This document shows positions 23,547 through 32,065 of a stretch of 33,821 nucleotides of DNA, in pieces. The DNA lies in assembly GCF_005886345.1 (NCBI RefSeq), contig NZ_PNEC01000055.1:1-33821 (forward strand), given 5' to 3'. Position numbers and translations under genes: made by a program. The notes beneath the pieces are model-generated. The model had not been told where the DNA came from, made no database searches, and saw nothing but the letters and a program-made list of their open reading frames with translations. Every line of letters starts with the position of its first letter. Position 1 is the first letter of the stretch. This DNA comes from Pseudoalteromonas phenolica (GTDB lineage Bacteria > Pseudomonadota > Gammaproteobacteria > Enterobacterales > Alteromonadaceae).

Positions 23547-25046
23547 TTAACGACCATTACCAGTGTCGGTAAACTTTTGTAACTCTTTGATACTTTGGAT
23601 TAAAAAAGGAATATCTAGGTTCTGCTCTAACGTAAACCCTTCGGCTCCAGACATTTGTTTATAACTGCCATCAGGGTTTACTAATGTTATACGGTCTTTT
23701 TTGAATGTAATGAGTACACCTTGAGAGTAGTTTACGCCTTCGAGTTGACGTGACTGACTAAGATCCCTACCTAACATAGTTGATTCTGCGAGTTGAGGGC
23801 AACTAAGCTGGTTAGCAACTAATGAATATGTGATGTCATTAAGTTGTTTAAAGCCATCGCTGTTTGCAAGTGAGATTGAATTAGACATATATACATTGGT
23901 TGAAACAATAAGTTCTTTGGAGTCGCTAGGAGGTAAGGAAAAGGCGATTGTATTGTCGGTAGGTAGCGAACTAATCTTATCGATAAAATGTATATTAATT
24001 GGGTGCTCGCCAATAATGCTCTTAAAACCAAACTTTTCGAAGTTATTTACACCTAGCAAATTATTATTTTTTGACCAAGCAGGTATTACCTCTCTTAAGG
24101 TTTTAGAGTTGTAATACGCTGGGATCCCATAGATTAAATTAAATAAAGCGTCTTGATTATGTGTCGGTTGGATAACATACTTTAAGACCTTTACATCATT
24201 ATTCGTTTCTAAATAGTTATTTAATAAATTTTTGTCTTTAAAAACTAAAATATCAATTTTATTACCGTCGGCTTCACAGCTAGGGATAGATGTTGTTAAA
24301 GAATAACTTCCTTTAGAACCTTGTAACTGCAGGTTTCTTGCTTGTTGATATTTTTCAATATCAAGTAGTTCGTGACGTGCTAATAGAGTTTTAGCGGTAG
24401 TCGGATAAGATAAAGGCAGTACATTATCTTGTTTAGTGATGTCAAAATAGTTGTTTGCATCAGCCCATATATGAATACTATGACTCAAAGCAAAGCAGCT
24501 TACTAAGACACTCGTAGCATATTTTACGAGTTTTAGATTCTTTAATCTCTCTAAATGTCGCCAAGCATGATTACTGGCGATTAACTCTAGCCCCAATATA
24601 ATGATAATTAAAGAACCGGCCAGCACAGTTGTAATCGCTGGTGTACCTGTCAAAGTCGACCAGAGAAGAGAGACTATTTCAGGTAAAGATTGAATATTTA
24701 TATGATAGCCAAGATTAAAATAAACGAAGGCATCAAGACAGAGCATCGATATGCCCAGAGTCGCTATGGCTGCAGCCATACCACGAATATGTCTTGGGTA
24801 CGGAAAAACAAGGCTAAGAGGGAAGATGGTTAATACAAAGGCACAAAATGTAATAAAGCTAGTATGACTCACCCAAGTTATCAGCATATAAAACCAGCCA
24901 AGTGCTGTATTAGGCGGGCTATCAGCGAATAAATAGCTGGTACTGATCAACAGCACTAACCCAATATTAGCGAATGTAAACCAGTGGCCCCAGCTTAATA
25001 GCTGACTGGCTTTCGAAGAAAACGGATTGTCAGGGGTGAGATTCAT
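23547..25046 (-). CDS. yejM: YejM/LapC (PbgA)-like inner-membrane protein, short periplasmic domain
   Basis: 499-residue homologue of E. coli YejM/LapC (586 residues), the DUF3413 protein that tunes lipopolysaccharide synthesis through LapB and FtsH. The N-terminal SWGHWFTFANIGLVLLIS start, five membrane helices within residues 19-190, and the IWADANNYFDIT...LPLSYPTTAKTLLARHELLD linker (two separate blocks) match well. The periplasmic part is only about 290 residues and lacks the clear HxxxDG- and TDG-type stretches of the sulfatase-like fold, though LIYGIPAYYNSKTLREVIPAW and the final strand region still align. It is 4 bases after yejL, the conserved order. Function in LPS control is inferred from the family. 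Confidence 0.85.
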   Translation of the reverse strand: MNLTPDNPFSSKASQLLSWGHWFTFANIGLVLLISTSYLFADSPPNTALGWFYMLITWVSHTSFITFCAFVLTIFPLSLVFPYPRHIRGMAAAIATLGISMLCLDAFVYFNLGYHINIQSLPEIVSLLWSTLTGTPAITTVLAGSLIIIILGLELIASNHAWRHLERLKNLKLVKYATSVLVSCFALSHSIHIWADANNYFDITKQDNVLPLSYPTTAKTLLARHELLDIEKYQQARNLQLQGSKGSYSLTTSIPSCEADGNKIDILVFKDKNLLNNYLETNNDVKVLKYVIQPTHNQDALFNLIYGIPAYYNSKTLREVIPAWSKNNNLLGVNNFEKFGFKSIIGEHPINIHFIDKISSLPTDNTIAFSLPPSDSKELIVSTNVYMSNSISLANSDGFKQLNDITYSLVANQLSCPQLAESTMLGRDLSQSRQLEGVNYSQGVLITFKKDRITLVNPDGSYKQMSGAEGFTLEQNLDIPFLIQSIKELQKFTDTGNGR

Positions 25047-25050
25047 TCAG

Positions 25051-25263
25051 TTATTTTACCGATTGCACGAGCGCTTGAGCGAAATTTTCAGCAACAGCTT
25101 GTCTTTTATTTTCTGGTACATGTTCTTTTAGAATATGCGTGATAGAATTTCCTAAACACATAAGACTGAGATCAACAGGTGCCTGTTTCTGAGTTAAGAC
25201 ATCAATAAGCTGGTCGACAATTTGTTCTACTTGTTTGTTAGAATATTTAGATTGGATAGGCAT
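25051..25263 (-). CDS. yejL: YejL family (DUF1414) small protein
   Basis: 70-residue DUF1414 protein, close to E. coli YejL (75 residues): SKYSNKQVEQIVDQLIDVL, QAPVDLSLMCLGN and AENFAQALVQS. Function unknown. The frame is open upstream to 25335, but the family starts at MPIQSKYS, so ATG 25263 is chosen although its ribosome binding site is poor; ATG 25299 is an alternative with GGTG upstream. It lies between divergent yejK and yejM exactly as in E. coli. Confidence 0.88.
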   Translation of the reverse strand: MPIQSKYSNKQVEQIVDQLIDVLTQKQAPVDLSLMCLGNSITHILKEHVPENKRQAVAENFAQALVQSVK

Positions 25264-25327
25264 CAGTTGGTTCAAAATCAATAAATAATAATTTTTCATT
25301 TTAACACCAGAGGCGCGAAAAACAAAG

Positions 25328-26341
25328 ATGAGCATTGAGGTGAATAAGCTGGTTGTCCATTATGTCGACAAACAGGACGAAGATACTCAGATCCATTTAC
25401 GTAATGATGAGATGTCAATTAACGACAGAGTAAATGTGTTTATTGAGCAATTACATCATGCCTACACTGGTAAACCAGGAAAAGGTTATTGTGCGTTTAG
25501 CCCAGATAAAAATAGCCTAGTAGCTTCGGCTATGCAGAGTTATCGTAATAATGAGCTAAGTTTTTATAACGTGACTGAACAGGCAACACAAGTTTTAAAA
25601 GAAGAGTTGAATAAATACGCATTCAACGAAACTGGGTATTTGGTATTTTGTCACTATCAGTATGTGGCAACCGAATATGTGCTAATTGCACTAATAAACA
25701 TTAAAGAGCATTACTCAATTACTTCTGAATTAGATTTGTCTGCATCTCGTCATTTAGATATTTCTCGTATGCAGTTGGCTGCAAGAATTGATTTATCTGC
25801 TTGGGACACACAAGCTGAAGAGGCTCGTTATATTTCTTTTATTAAAGGTCGAGCTGGGCGAAAAGTGGCAGATTTCTTCTTAGACTTCCTAGGGTGCGAA
25901 GAAGGCATTGACGCGAAACAGCAATCGAATGTGATGCTGGCCGCTGTAGAAGACTATTTAAGTGAACAACAATTTAATAAGGAAGAAAAAGACGACTTGA
26001 GAAAAGAAGTCTTTGATTATTGTAATGACTGTATCACAACGGGTGAAGATGCGAATATAGCTGACTTATCCGAAACTTTGTCTAAATCTTCAGAGACACA
26101 ATTTGAAGACTTTTATAAAGAGCAAAGCTATGATTTAGCTGAGTCTTTTCCAGTAGATAAAAAAACTTTAACTACCATGGTTAAATTCTCAGGCCTAGGT
26201 GGTGGTGTAAGTGTCGGTTTTGAGCGTAAGCACTTAGGCGATCGAGTTTTATATGATGCGCAGAATGATACATTGATGATTAAGGGCATTCCACCCAATT
26301 TGAAAGAGCAGCTTGAGCGCTTTTATGAAGAGCATGAATAA
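25328..26341 (+). CDS. yejK: Nucleoid-associated protein YejK (NdpA)
   Basis: 337-residue homologue of E. coli YejK (335 residues), a nucleoid-bound protein of unclear role. Matches include the N-terminal INKLVVHYV-type strand (VNKLVVHYVDKQ), HHAYTGKPGKGYCAFS, LDLSASRHLDISRMQLAARIDL, FIKGRAGRKVADFFLDFLGC and GLGGGVSVGFERKHLGDRV near the C-terminus. It is divergent from yejL-yejM across 64 bases (from yejL ATG 25263), the conserved arrangement. A strong terminator follows. Confidence 0.95.
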   Translation: MSIEVNKLVVHYVDKQDEDTQIHLRNDEMSINDRVNVFIEQLHHAYTGKPGKGYCAFSPDKNSLVASAMQSYRNNELSFYNVTEQATQVLKEELNKYAFNETGYLVFCHYQYVATEYVLIALINIKEHYSITSELDLSASRHLDISRMQLAARIDLSAWDTQAEEARYISFIKGRAGRKVADFFLDFLGCEEGIDAKQQSNVMLAAVEDYLSEQQFNKEEKDDLRKEVFDYCNDCITTGEDANIADLSETLSKSSETQFEDFYKEQSYDLAESFPVDKKTLTTMVKFSGLGGGVSVGFERKHLGDRVLYDAQNDTLMIKGIPPNLKEQLERFYEEHE

Positions 26342-26361
26342 TACCAATTACTTATAATTAT

Positions 26362-26387
26362 AAAAAAAGAGCCCAGGCTCTTTTTTT
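26362..26387. terminator. Terminator after yejK
   Basis: Seven A, then GAGC, loop CCAG, GCTC and seven T: an 11-bp stem (26362-26372 with 26377-26387) that works in the plus direction and by symmetry could work in the minus direction. Confidence 0.88.
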
Positions 26388-26452
26388 ATTTGCCTACACT
26401 AATGTAAAGTCTTGTCTATATTTAATAATATTTAAAACAGTATTTGGTCACT

Positions 26453-27946
26453 ATGAGTATACAACCGTTTGTTTATGCAGATATAAACTGTCCGTTTTGT
26501 TTTGTTTTACATGAGCGCTTAAAACAACTGAATCTCATTGAATCTGTAGAGTGGCGTTTGGTCGAACATGCGCGCTCGGCAAATACGCAAGAGCTCAAAT
26601 ACGTTGAGATATTAAATACCGAATTTAAAGCTGTTTTAGATAAAGCACCTGACATTGAAATCCACAATCCGAAATTAGTTGTTAATACAGCCGTTATCAA
26701 TGAGATTATTTGTGCGGTCGCAACAAGCTTTCCTGATAAAGCATTCAATTTTAGGGATGCTTTGTACCGAGCATTATGGGTGGAAGGAAAAGATATTTCT
26801 GATCCAGTGGTCATCGACCAACTCCTTATTCAGTATGATGTTGAAGAATTTGTGTACAGTGAATCAAGTCAGTCACAGTTACAGATATGGCAAGCGGATT
26901 GGGAAAGGTCTGATTATGAACAAAAAGTGCCAGTTATGGTTAATAACCATCATTCCTTTGTAACAGGTTTGCAAAGTGCAGAAACCATCTTGTCTTTTTA
27001 TGAAAATAAAGACATTAAGAAACTAGATCATTCTAGTGCTTGTAATTTAAAAACGCATGAGAAAGCTATGCTTTTGGGAGATTCACTTTCTGCTCAAGTG
27101 ATATCAGGATATTTATCGCATGGTGGCTACGAGCTACAAAAAACAACTTCAGTAGAACAGTTGTTAAAAGATGCTTGCGAGCAAAGTTTTTCGGTCATTC
27201 TCATTGAGTACGAGCTGGATCTTGAATTTAAGTTATGTGCTGAGCTTAAGGAACAAACAAGTTCAACGACACCTATTATTTATTTCAGTGATTCAGTCAG
27301 TGATTTAATTGAGGCCCAAGGTTTTTCTGCGGGCATGACTGATATGCTACATGTCGGCCGCCAGCGTGATAGCTTATTAGGGCGACTTGGCACACATGTG
27401 CGCAATAAACACCAGCTAGACATCATAAGTGGGTATGCAACACATGACCCTCTGACTGGTTTTTATAATCGTAGAGAGATTGAACGTGTACTCGCGAGAA
27501 GCTGGCAGACTGCTTGTCGTTATAAAACAGAATTGACGGTATTTATAATTGATGTTGATAATCTGAAAAAATATAACCTTAAGTATGGTTATGCCGCCGG
27601 TGATGAAGCTTTAATGAGTATTTCAAATATCTTAGCCAGTGGACGCAGTGAAGATATAGTAGGGCGGTTTTCCGGGGAAGAGTTTGTGATGATCTTACAT
27701 AACACACCAGAAAAAGAGCTCTTAAAAATAGCCAAACGAATCCAAGACAATGTTCTTTCTAGACAGATCTGTTATAGCAAAACGCATGATAGCGAGTTTG
27801 TTTCGGTATCTGTTGGAATTGCAACTGCTTCTGCAGATAAACAGTTTAGTCACACAAATTTATTGAGTTTAGCAGCTAAAGCTTTGGAGAAGGCAGAAGC
27901 GCAAGGTAAAAACCAAGCGCTTAAATTAAGGTTAGATAGAATATAA
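26453..27946 (+). CDS. Thioredoxin-fold (DsbA-like) - pseudo-receiver - GGDEF fusion
   Basis: 497-residue cytoplasmic protein (no signal peptide) with three parts. Residues about 1-190 form a DsbA/FrnE-like thioredoxin fold with active-site CPFC (C13, C16) and a likely cis-proline loop (VPVMV, P160). Residues about 204-320 resemble a response-regulator receiver, but the phosphate-accepting Asp is Glu (E252 in VILIEYEL). Residues about 330-497 are a GGDEF domain: HDPLTGFYNRREIE, DVDNLKKYN, signature SGEEF (407-411) in place of GGEEF, and an intact RxxD inhibitory site (R398-D401) at the usual spacing. It likely makes c-di-GMP under redox or partner control, which is an inference. ATG 26453 is chosen over TTG 26444. 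Confidence 0.83.
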   Translation: MSIQPFVYADINCPFCFVLHERLKQLNLIESVEWRLVEHARSANTQELKYVEILNTEFKAVLDKAPDIEIHNPKLVVNTAVINEIICAVATSFPDKAFNFRDALYRALWVEGKDISDPVVIDQLLIQYDVEEFVYSESSQSQLQIWQADWERSDYEQKVPVMVNNHHSFVTGLQSAETILSFYENKDIKKLDHSSACNLKTHEKAMLLGDSLSAQVISGYLSHGGYELQKTTSVEQLLKDACEQSFSVILIEYELDLEFKLCAELKEQTSSTTPIIYFSDSVSDLIEAQGFSAGMTDMLHVGRQRDSLLGRLGTHVRNKHQLDIISGYATHDPLTGFYNRREIERVLARSWQTACRYKTELTVFIIDVDNLKKYNLKYGYAAGDEALMSISNILASGRSEDIVGRFSGEEFVMILHNTPEKELLKIAKRIQDNVLSRQICYSKTHDSEFVSVSVGIATASADKQFSHTNLLSLAAKALEKAEAQGKNQALKLRLDRI

Positions 27947-27954
27947 GTGGGCAC

Positions 27955-28977
27955 TTACAAGTAAGAGGTGGTAATAAACTCCGCTATTTGGCCAGCCAAT
28001 TGGTCTGCGATTTTATCCATCGCTTTGTTCTTCGCCATGCTTTGATAAGATGACGCGGCTTTTACTTTACTATTGAAGTGCGCTTTTTCTTCACCATTTT
28101 CTAAGATAGATACAAATGTTTGTGCATGACTAAAATGGGTATTATCTTGATTGATATTTTGCCAGTCAGTTCTGATCTTAATCGTGAAGTCAGGACGAAA
28201 GGTCGAGATTTTCAAACCTTGATCCGTGAGTGCTTTAGCTAAATGATCTCTTAAATTAGACTCTTTGTCTGATGCCATCTCTAAGTTAAAACTTAAATCA
28301 GCAATCACATCTTCAGCCTGCTTCGCTTTGTTAAATACGGGTTCACTTAGCAAAACTGATTGACTTTGTAGCATCGACAAAAAGTCATTTTTCTTGTTTC
28401 TCTCTGCTAATAGCCTTTTTACTTGCAGTGCTGACTTTAAACGCTGGCTTTTAGATGGCAGGTTTAAATTCAGTGCGGCAATCTGGTTATCAAGCCCTGC
28501 AATTTCAAGTTCGGTTTGCATTATCGCATTGCTTTTATTGAACTGTGCCAATGCATAAAGCGTGTTACCCTGCTGATACTCTTCAGTGATTTGCAAACCT
28601 TGAAGTTTAATATCAGGCACTTGTGAGCGAATGATCTCATTGAGTTTGAATTTACTTGTGCCATTCTTAGCTTGCTGAATTATGCTTGTATCAGCGGCAA
28701 TAACCACATTCAACTGTTTAGCTAGAGCAATACGAGCAGATTCTTGAGCCGTATTTTTTGCTTGCTGTAAGTTGCCATAGTTTTGAGCTTGACCAACACC
28801 GTAAACCACATTCGGTGCACTCGGAGTTTGTGTGATCCAAGCGGGTGTAACTACCTCATTCGTAGATGTTGTTGACTGACAGCCAGACAACATCAGTAAT
28901 GATAAACAGGCCGCAATGGGAGTTTTAGAAACCAAAGCGCGAACGCTTTTGATGTTTTTGAATTTTCTTCTGGCCAT
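27955..28977 (-). CDS. LPP20-family lipoprotein
   Basis: 340-residue lipoprotein with a long charged N-terminus and lipobox LMLSGC (C33). After a short linker comes an LPP20 domain (PAWITQTPSAPNVVYGVGQA, NTAQESARIALAKQLNV, and EEYQQGNTLYALAQFN; about 42-165), then a helical region and a C-terminal domain to residue 340 (FKLNEIIRS lies in the first domain). AGAGG, 6 bases before ATG 28977, supports the start even though it overlaps the end of the LpoB-like gene by 53 bases in another frame. It is the last gene of a three-lipoprotein unit and converges on the GGDEF gene with 8 bases between. Confidence 0.85.
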   Translation of the reverse strand: MARRKFKNIKSVRALVSKTPIAACLSLLMLSGCQSTTSTNEVVTPAWITQTPSAPNVVYGVGQAQNYGNLQQAKNTAQESARIALAKQLNVVIAADTSIIQQAKNGTSKFKLNEIIRSQVPDIKLQGLQITEEYQQGNTLYALAQFNKSNAIMQTELEIAGLDNQIAALNLNLPSKSQRLKSALQVKRLLAERNKKNDFLSMLQSQSVLLSEPVFNKAKQAEDVIADLSFNLEMASDKESNLRDHLAKALTDQGLKISTFRPDFTIKIRTDWQNINQDNTHFSHAQTFVSILENGEEKAHFNSKVKAASSYQSMAKNKAMDKIADQLAGQIAEFITTSYL

Positions 28978-29539
28978 TCCATACCTCTCGGTTACTAGTC
29001 ATATCTATTAAACGTAAATCAACTTGGTAAAAAGTTACCCGTTGTCCACCTTGTTCATCAACAAATGAGTTAATTGTACCTGAAAGAGCATAATCTGCAC
29101 CTTGCTCTTGGCCCATTTCATTTTGAGTTTCGATTGATGCATTTAATTCTTGGTCTTTACGTTCTTCACGGATCTCTGCACGAATAGAACTATTTGCAAC
29201 GAAATCAGCCTGACCAGTTCTTAAGATAGCGCGCTTCAAATCATTAATGAAGGTATCAACTGTGATATGTTGATGTGACTTATTGCGAACGCTTTGTACA
29301 ATAATGGCTGGCTTTGAACTATGGTTCTTTAAGTGGTCATTTACCCATGGGAAAGTGAGCATATCGTTTACCATCGCCTCAGCGACTAACTGAGAGTCTT
29401 TGGCATTCCAGTTGTCAGATAAAGCAATTTCCTGATTACTATCTACACGCTTCACTTCAGTGCTTTGGCAGCCACCAAGCATGAGTGTGCCTGTAAGTAA
29501 AAGACTAGAGTAAGTTAAAAAGTTCTTTTTTCTGTGCAT
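28925..29539 (-). CDS. lpoB: LpoB-like penicillin-binding protein activator
   Basis: 204-residue lipoprotein (lipobox LGGC, C24) of the LpoB/COG3417 type. LpoB reaches from the outer membrane to activate PBP1b. Family features are VNDMLTFPWVNDHL, IIVQSVRNKSHQHI, DTFINDLKRAILRTGQADFV, GADYALSGTINSF and QVDLRLIDMTSNREVWNGQKKI. The C-terminus runs ten residues past the normal end with a basic tail, over the start of the next gene. It lies 19 bases after the COG3014 gene, the grouping seen in Shewanella and Vibrio. LpoB identity is by family; a true PBP1b partner elsewhere is assumed. Confidence 0.82.
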   Translation of the reverse strand: MHRKKNFLTYSSLLLTGTLMLGGCQSTEVKRVDSNQEIALSDNWNAKDSQLVAEAMVNDMLTFPWVNDHLKNHSSKPAIIVQSVRNKSHQHITVDTFINDLKRAILRTGQADFVANSSIRAEIREERKDQELNASIETQNEMGQEQGADYALSGTINSFVDEQGGQRVTFYQVDLRLIDMTSNREVWNGQKKIQKHQKRSRFGF

Positions 29540-29558
29540 TGTGTCTTCCGTTTGATAA

Positions 29559-31238
29559 TCATTGGCTATTTACAGGCGCATTCAAAAAAGTACGCGTATG
29601 CCAAATAGTCATTGAACCTTGTATATCTATGTTAGCCGATTGTTGTATGACTCGTCCCGAGTTAAGGGTAGTTTTTATTGTTAAATTTTGTAGACCCGGT
29701 TCAATATTGAACTGAGCGACTCTTATTTGCGCAGGTAAAGATTGCCATTGCCTAGTGTCAGCAGACGCTGTGATGGCATTGACTGCAGTTGAAGCAATTT
29801 TCACAAAACTACCGAGTAAGTTATTTTGATCAGCGCCTGCTGCTCTAATGGCTTTTTGCGTGGTTAATGCCTTAACGATCTCTCGTGTAAATGCAACTCT
29901 GATCTCAGATTGCGCATTAGCTAAAGCTTGTTGAAGCGCAAGTTGGCTGATTGAATGAAAAGGAGTCAACTCAGCTAACTTTTTGTTACCTTGCCAAACC
30001 TCGGTTTTTCTTATTGGCAATTTTGGTGGAGCGAGATAACTCACTGAGATCCTGCCGCCATATTCTAGCGCGTCAATTAGCCCGATTTCTTCTGCATCAT
30101 CCCATAAAGAGCCTAGAGGGATGCGTTTGGTGACAGAGCCAAGTACCACATCGCCGATATCACCCATAATATAGTTTTGCATCATATCGAATAAGCTAGT
30201 GTCGGCATACAGCATTTGAAACCAATGTTGCTGTTCACGTTTTTCACGTGCAGTACCGATAAAGACTGGGTACATAATGAGAGACTTAGAGTTCCTTTCT
30301 GCGCGAAGTAATAAGTTGAATTGCTTTTTCTCAGGTGCAATGCCAAGGTCTTGAATAATACTTAATTGAGGCGAATCAGATACTGATAAGCTAGGGTGCT
30401 TATCTAAAAGTTCATTTAATTCATTTTGATAACCGCCTGCTAATTGCATTACTCTTGCCAAATTGGCTCTAGATAGGGTGATGGTTTCATTAGCTAGCCC
30501 AAACTGCTTAGTAAAACCCATAGAGTATGCTTGATTCGCTCTTTCGTATTGTATTCTGGCCGCGTCTAACTCACTATTTTGTTCATTTAACAAACCACTC
30601 ACAAAGTGCGCAAATGCATCATCTTTATACTCAATGTTTTCTAATAAATCACTAGGAGCTGAAATAGGTTGCAAGATTTTGTATATGGCATCTGTAAGTG
30701 AATTATCAGTCTGTTCTTTGCTATAGCCTCCAGTATTTGTTTTTAATTGAGATAAATACACATCTAATTGTTTCATTTCTACTTGTGCAGAATCTAAATG
30801 AATTTGGCGCATACTTGGCTGACTTTGTGCTAATGCATTGAAGTTAATAGCCATCATGTAATGAACCAGTGGCAAATAATATTTCTGTCCTTCGTATGTA
30901 GCGAACGTTGGCCCACTTAGCATCGCTAAAGCCTGCTCAGATACACTTATTGTGTAGAAAGATTCAATATGTGATTTTGCATTTGTCAGATGTTGATTAC
31001 TTTGTAAATAATCACCATTTAGATGGGAGATAGTGGCAAGTTCAAGTTCGTAAAGTAAACGATTTTTCCCAACAGCAGAATAGTTTTGTTTAATGGTTTT
31101 ATTTGCTTCGTTAAATTGCCCTTGTTCTATTTGTAATATGGCACTTTTATTTGCAGGGGTTACATTACAACCACTGAGTAAAATAAAAAAGAAGCAATAT
31201 AATGACTGCTTAAGTGAAATAATACGGTGAATCTTCAA
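29559..31238 (-). CDS. COG3014-type TPR-like lipoprotein
   Basis: 559-residue lipoprotein (lipobox LLSGC, C24 from the chosen start) of the uncharacterised COG3014 family found beside lpoB. TPR-like helices run through residues about 35-260 (NRLLYELELATISHLNGDY, YKDDAFAHFVSGLLNEQ). The C-terminal half holds GDIGDVVLGSVTKRIPLG, RISVSYLAPPKLPIRK and an ending beta-rich part. The start is best at TTG 31238: AAAGGAT (31251-31245) lies about 8 bases upstream and the signal peptide gets normal length. GTG 31244 is too close to that site, and ATG 31289 has none. It is first in a unit with lpoB and the LPP20 gene. Confidence 0.78.
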   Translation of the reverse strand: MKIHRIISLKQSLYCFFFILLSGCNVTPANKSAILQIEQGQFNEANKTIKQNYSAVGKNRLLYELELATISHLNGDYLQSNQHLTNAKSHIESFYTISVSEQALAMLSGPTFATYEGQKYYLPLVHYMMAINFNALAQSQPSMRQIHLDSAQVEMKQLDVYLSQLKTNTGGYSKEQTDNSLTDAIYKILQPISAPSDLLENIEYKDDAFAHFVSGLLNEQNSELDAARIQYERANQAYSMGFTKQFGLANETITLSRANLARVMQLAGGYQNELNELLDKHPSLSVSDSPQLSIIQDLGIAPEKKQFNLLLRAERNSKSLIMYPVFIGTAREKREQQHWFQMLYADTSLFDMMQNYIMGDIGDVVLGSVTKRIPLGSLWDDAEEIGLIDALEYGGRISVSYLAPPKLPIRKTEVWQGNKKLAELTPFHSISQLALQQALANAQSEIRVAFTREIVKALTTQKAIRAAGADQNNLLGSFVKIASTAVNAITASADTRQWQSLPAQIRVAQFNIEPGLQNLTIKTTLNSGRVIQQSANIDIQGSMTIWHTRTFLNAPVNSQ

Positions 31239-31433
31239 AGACACATCCTTTGCACAGAGTAGAAATAAAGAATATAGTTTAAGTATCATTAATATATGGG
31301 TAAGTTAAAGAAAAATAGTAAGATTTGAAAGTGTAAAATTGTTAAAAGGTGTTTTTACACTTTATTACTGTTTGGCTTGATTAACTTTGCTACAGTAAAT
31401 CTAACATTGCTTTAGGATTTAAAGGAAACCAAG

Positions 31434-32012
31434 ATGAAAGTTAAACCTCTAATTGCATCATTGTTCATGGCAGGTATGTTGTCAGCGTGTAGTTCAACAC
31501 AAGATAACAGTGCTTCTGGTTCTCGTGTTAACGTACCTGATTGGGTATTGAACCCAGTTGTTGAAAATGGCATAGCTGCAGCAGATTGTATTAAATATTC
31601 AGGTAATATTTCTATTGATCAGAAAATGGCAGTTGCGAATGCTCGCCTTGCGTTGGCACAACAAATTGAAACACGTATTGAAGGTTTAGATAAAACTTTT
31701 GCTAACCGTGTTGATGCAAATGATAAAACAACTGTGGGCTCAACTTTTAGTTCTGTTTCTAAACAATTAACTAAACAAACACTGCGCGGATCTCGCGTAG
31801 TTAAAGCTGATATTGTCGATATCGCAGGCAAAGACTATTTTTGTGCATTAACGACACTATCTCCTGAATTAACAAAAACACTTTTCCAAGATTTAGTGAA
31901 AGAAACTAAGCTAAAAATCGACCCTCAAGATGAACAATTCCTATATCAAGAATTTAAAGCGTTCAAAGCAGAGCAGGATCTAGAAAAGGAAATCGAAAGA
32001 TTAACAAACTAA
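31434..32012 (+). CDS. Second LPP20-family lipoprotein
   Basis: 192-residue lipoprotein with lipobox MLSAC (C19) and an LPP20 domain: VPDWVLNPVVENGIAAADC, QKMAVANARLALAQQIETRI, and DYFCALTTLSPE. A charged helical C-terminus (EQFLYQEFKAFKAEQDLEKE) follows. It shares the PxW...ANARLALAQQ pattern with the LPP20 protein at 27955-28977, so the two are paralogues on either side of the COG3014-lpoB pair. AAAGGA lies about 8 bases before the ATG. It is divergent from the COG3014 gene and ends in a clean terminator before the transglycosylase gene. Confidence 0.86.
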   Translation: MKVKPLIASLFMAGMLSACSSTQDNSASGSRVNVPDWVLNPVVENGIAAADCIKYSGNISIDQKMAVANARLALAQQIETRIEGLDKTFANRVDANDKTTVGSTFSSVSKQLTKQTLRGSRVVKADIVDIAGKDYFCALTTLSPELTKTLFQDLVKETKLKIDPQDEQFLYQEFKAFKAEQDLEKEIERLTN

Positions 32013-32021
32013 AGCATTTCT

Positions 32022-32047
32022 AAGCGCATCAATCGATGCGCTTTTTT
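32022..32047 (+). terminator. Terminator between the LPP20 gene and the transglycosylase gene
   Basis: A 9-bp perfect stem (32022-32030 with 32035-32043), loop AATC, then six T. The ribosome binding site of the next gene starts only 7 bases later, so the hairpin may act as an attenuator rather than a full stop. Confidence 0.8.
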
Positions 32048-32065
32048 GTCATTGAGGACAAGTAA

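Noticed and set aside
26444..26452. TTG start for the thioredoxin-GGDEF protein
   Set aside because: It adds three residues with no ribosome binding site; ATG 26453 is closer to a normal thioredoxin-fold N-terminus.
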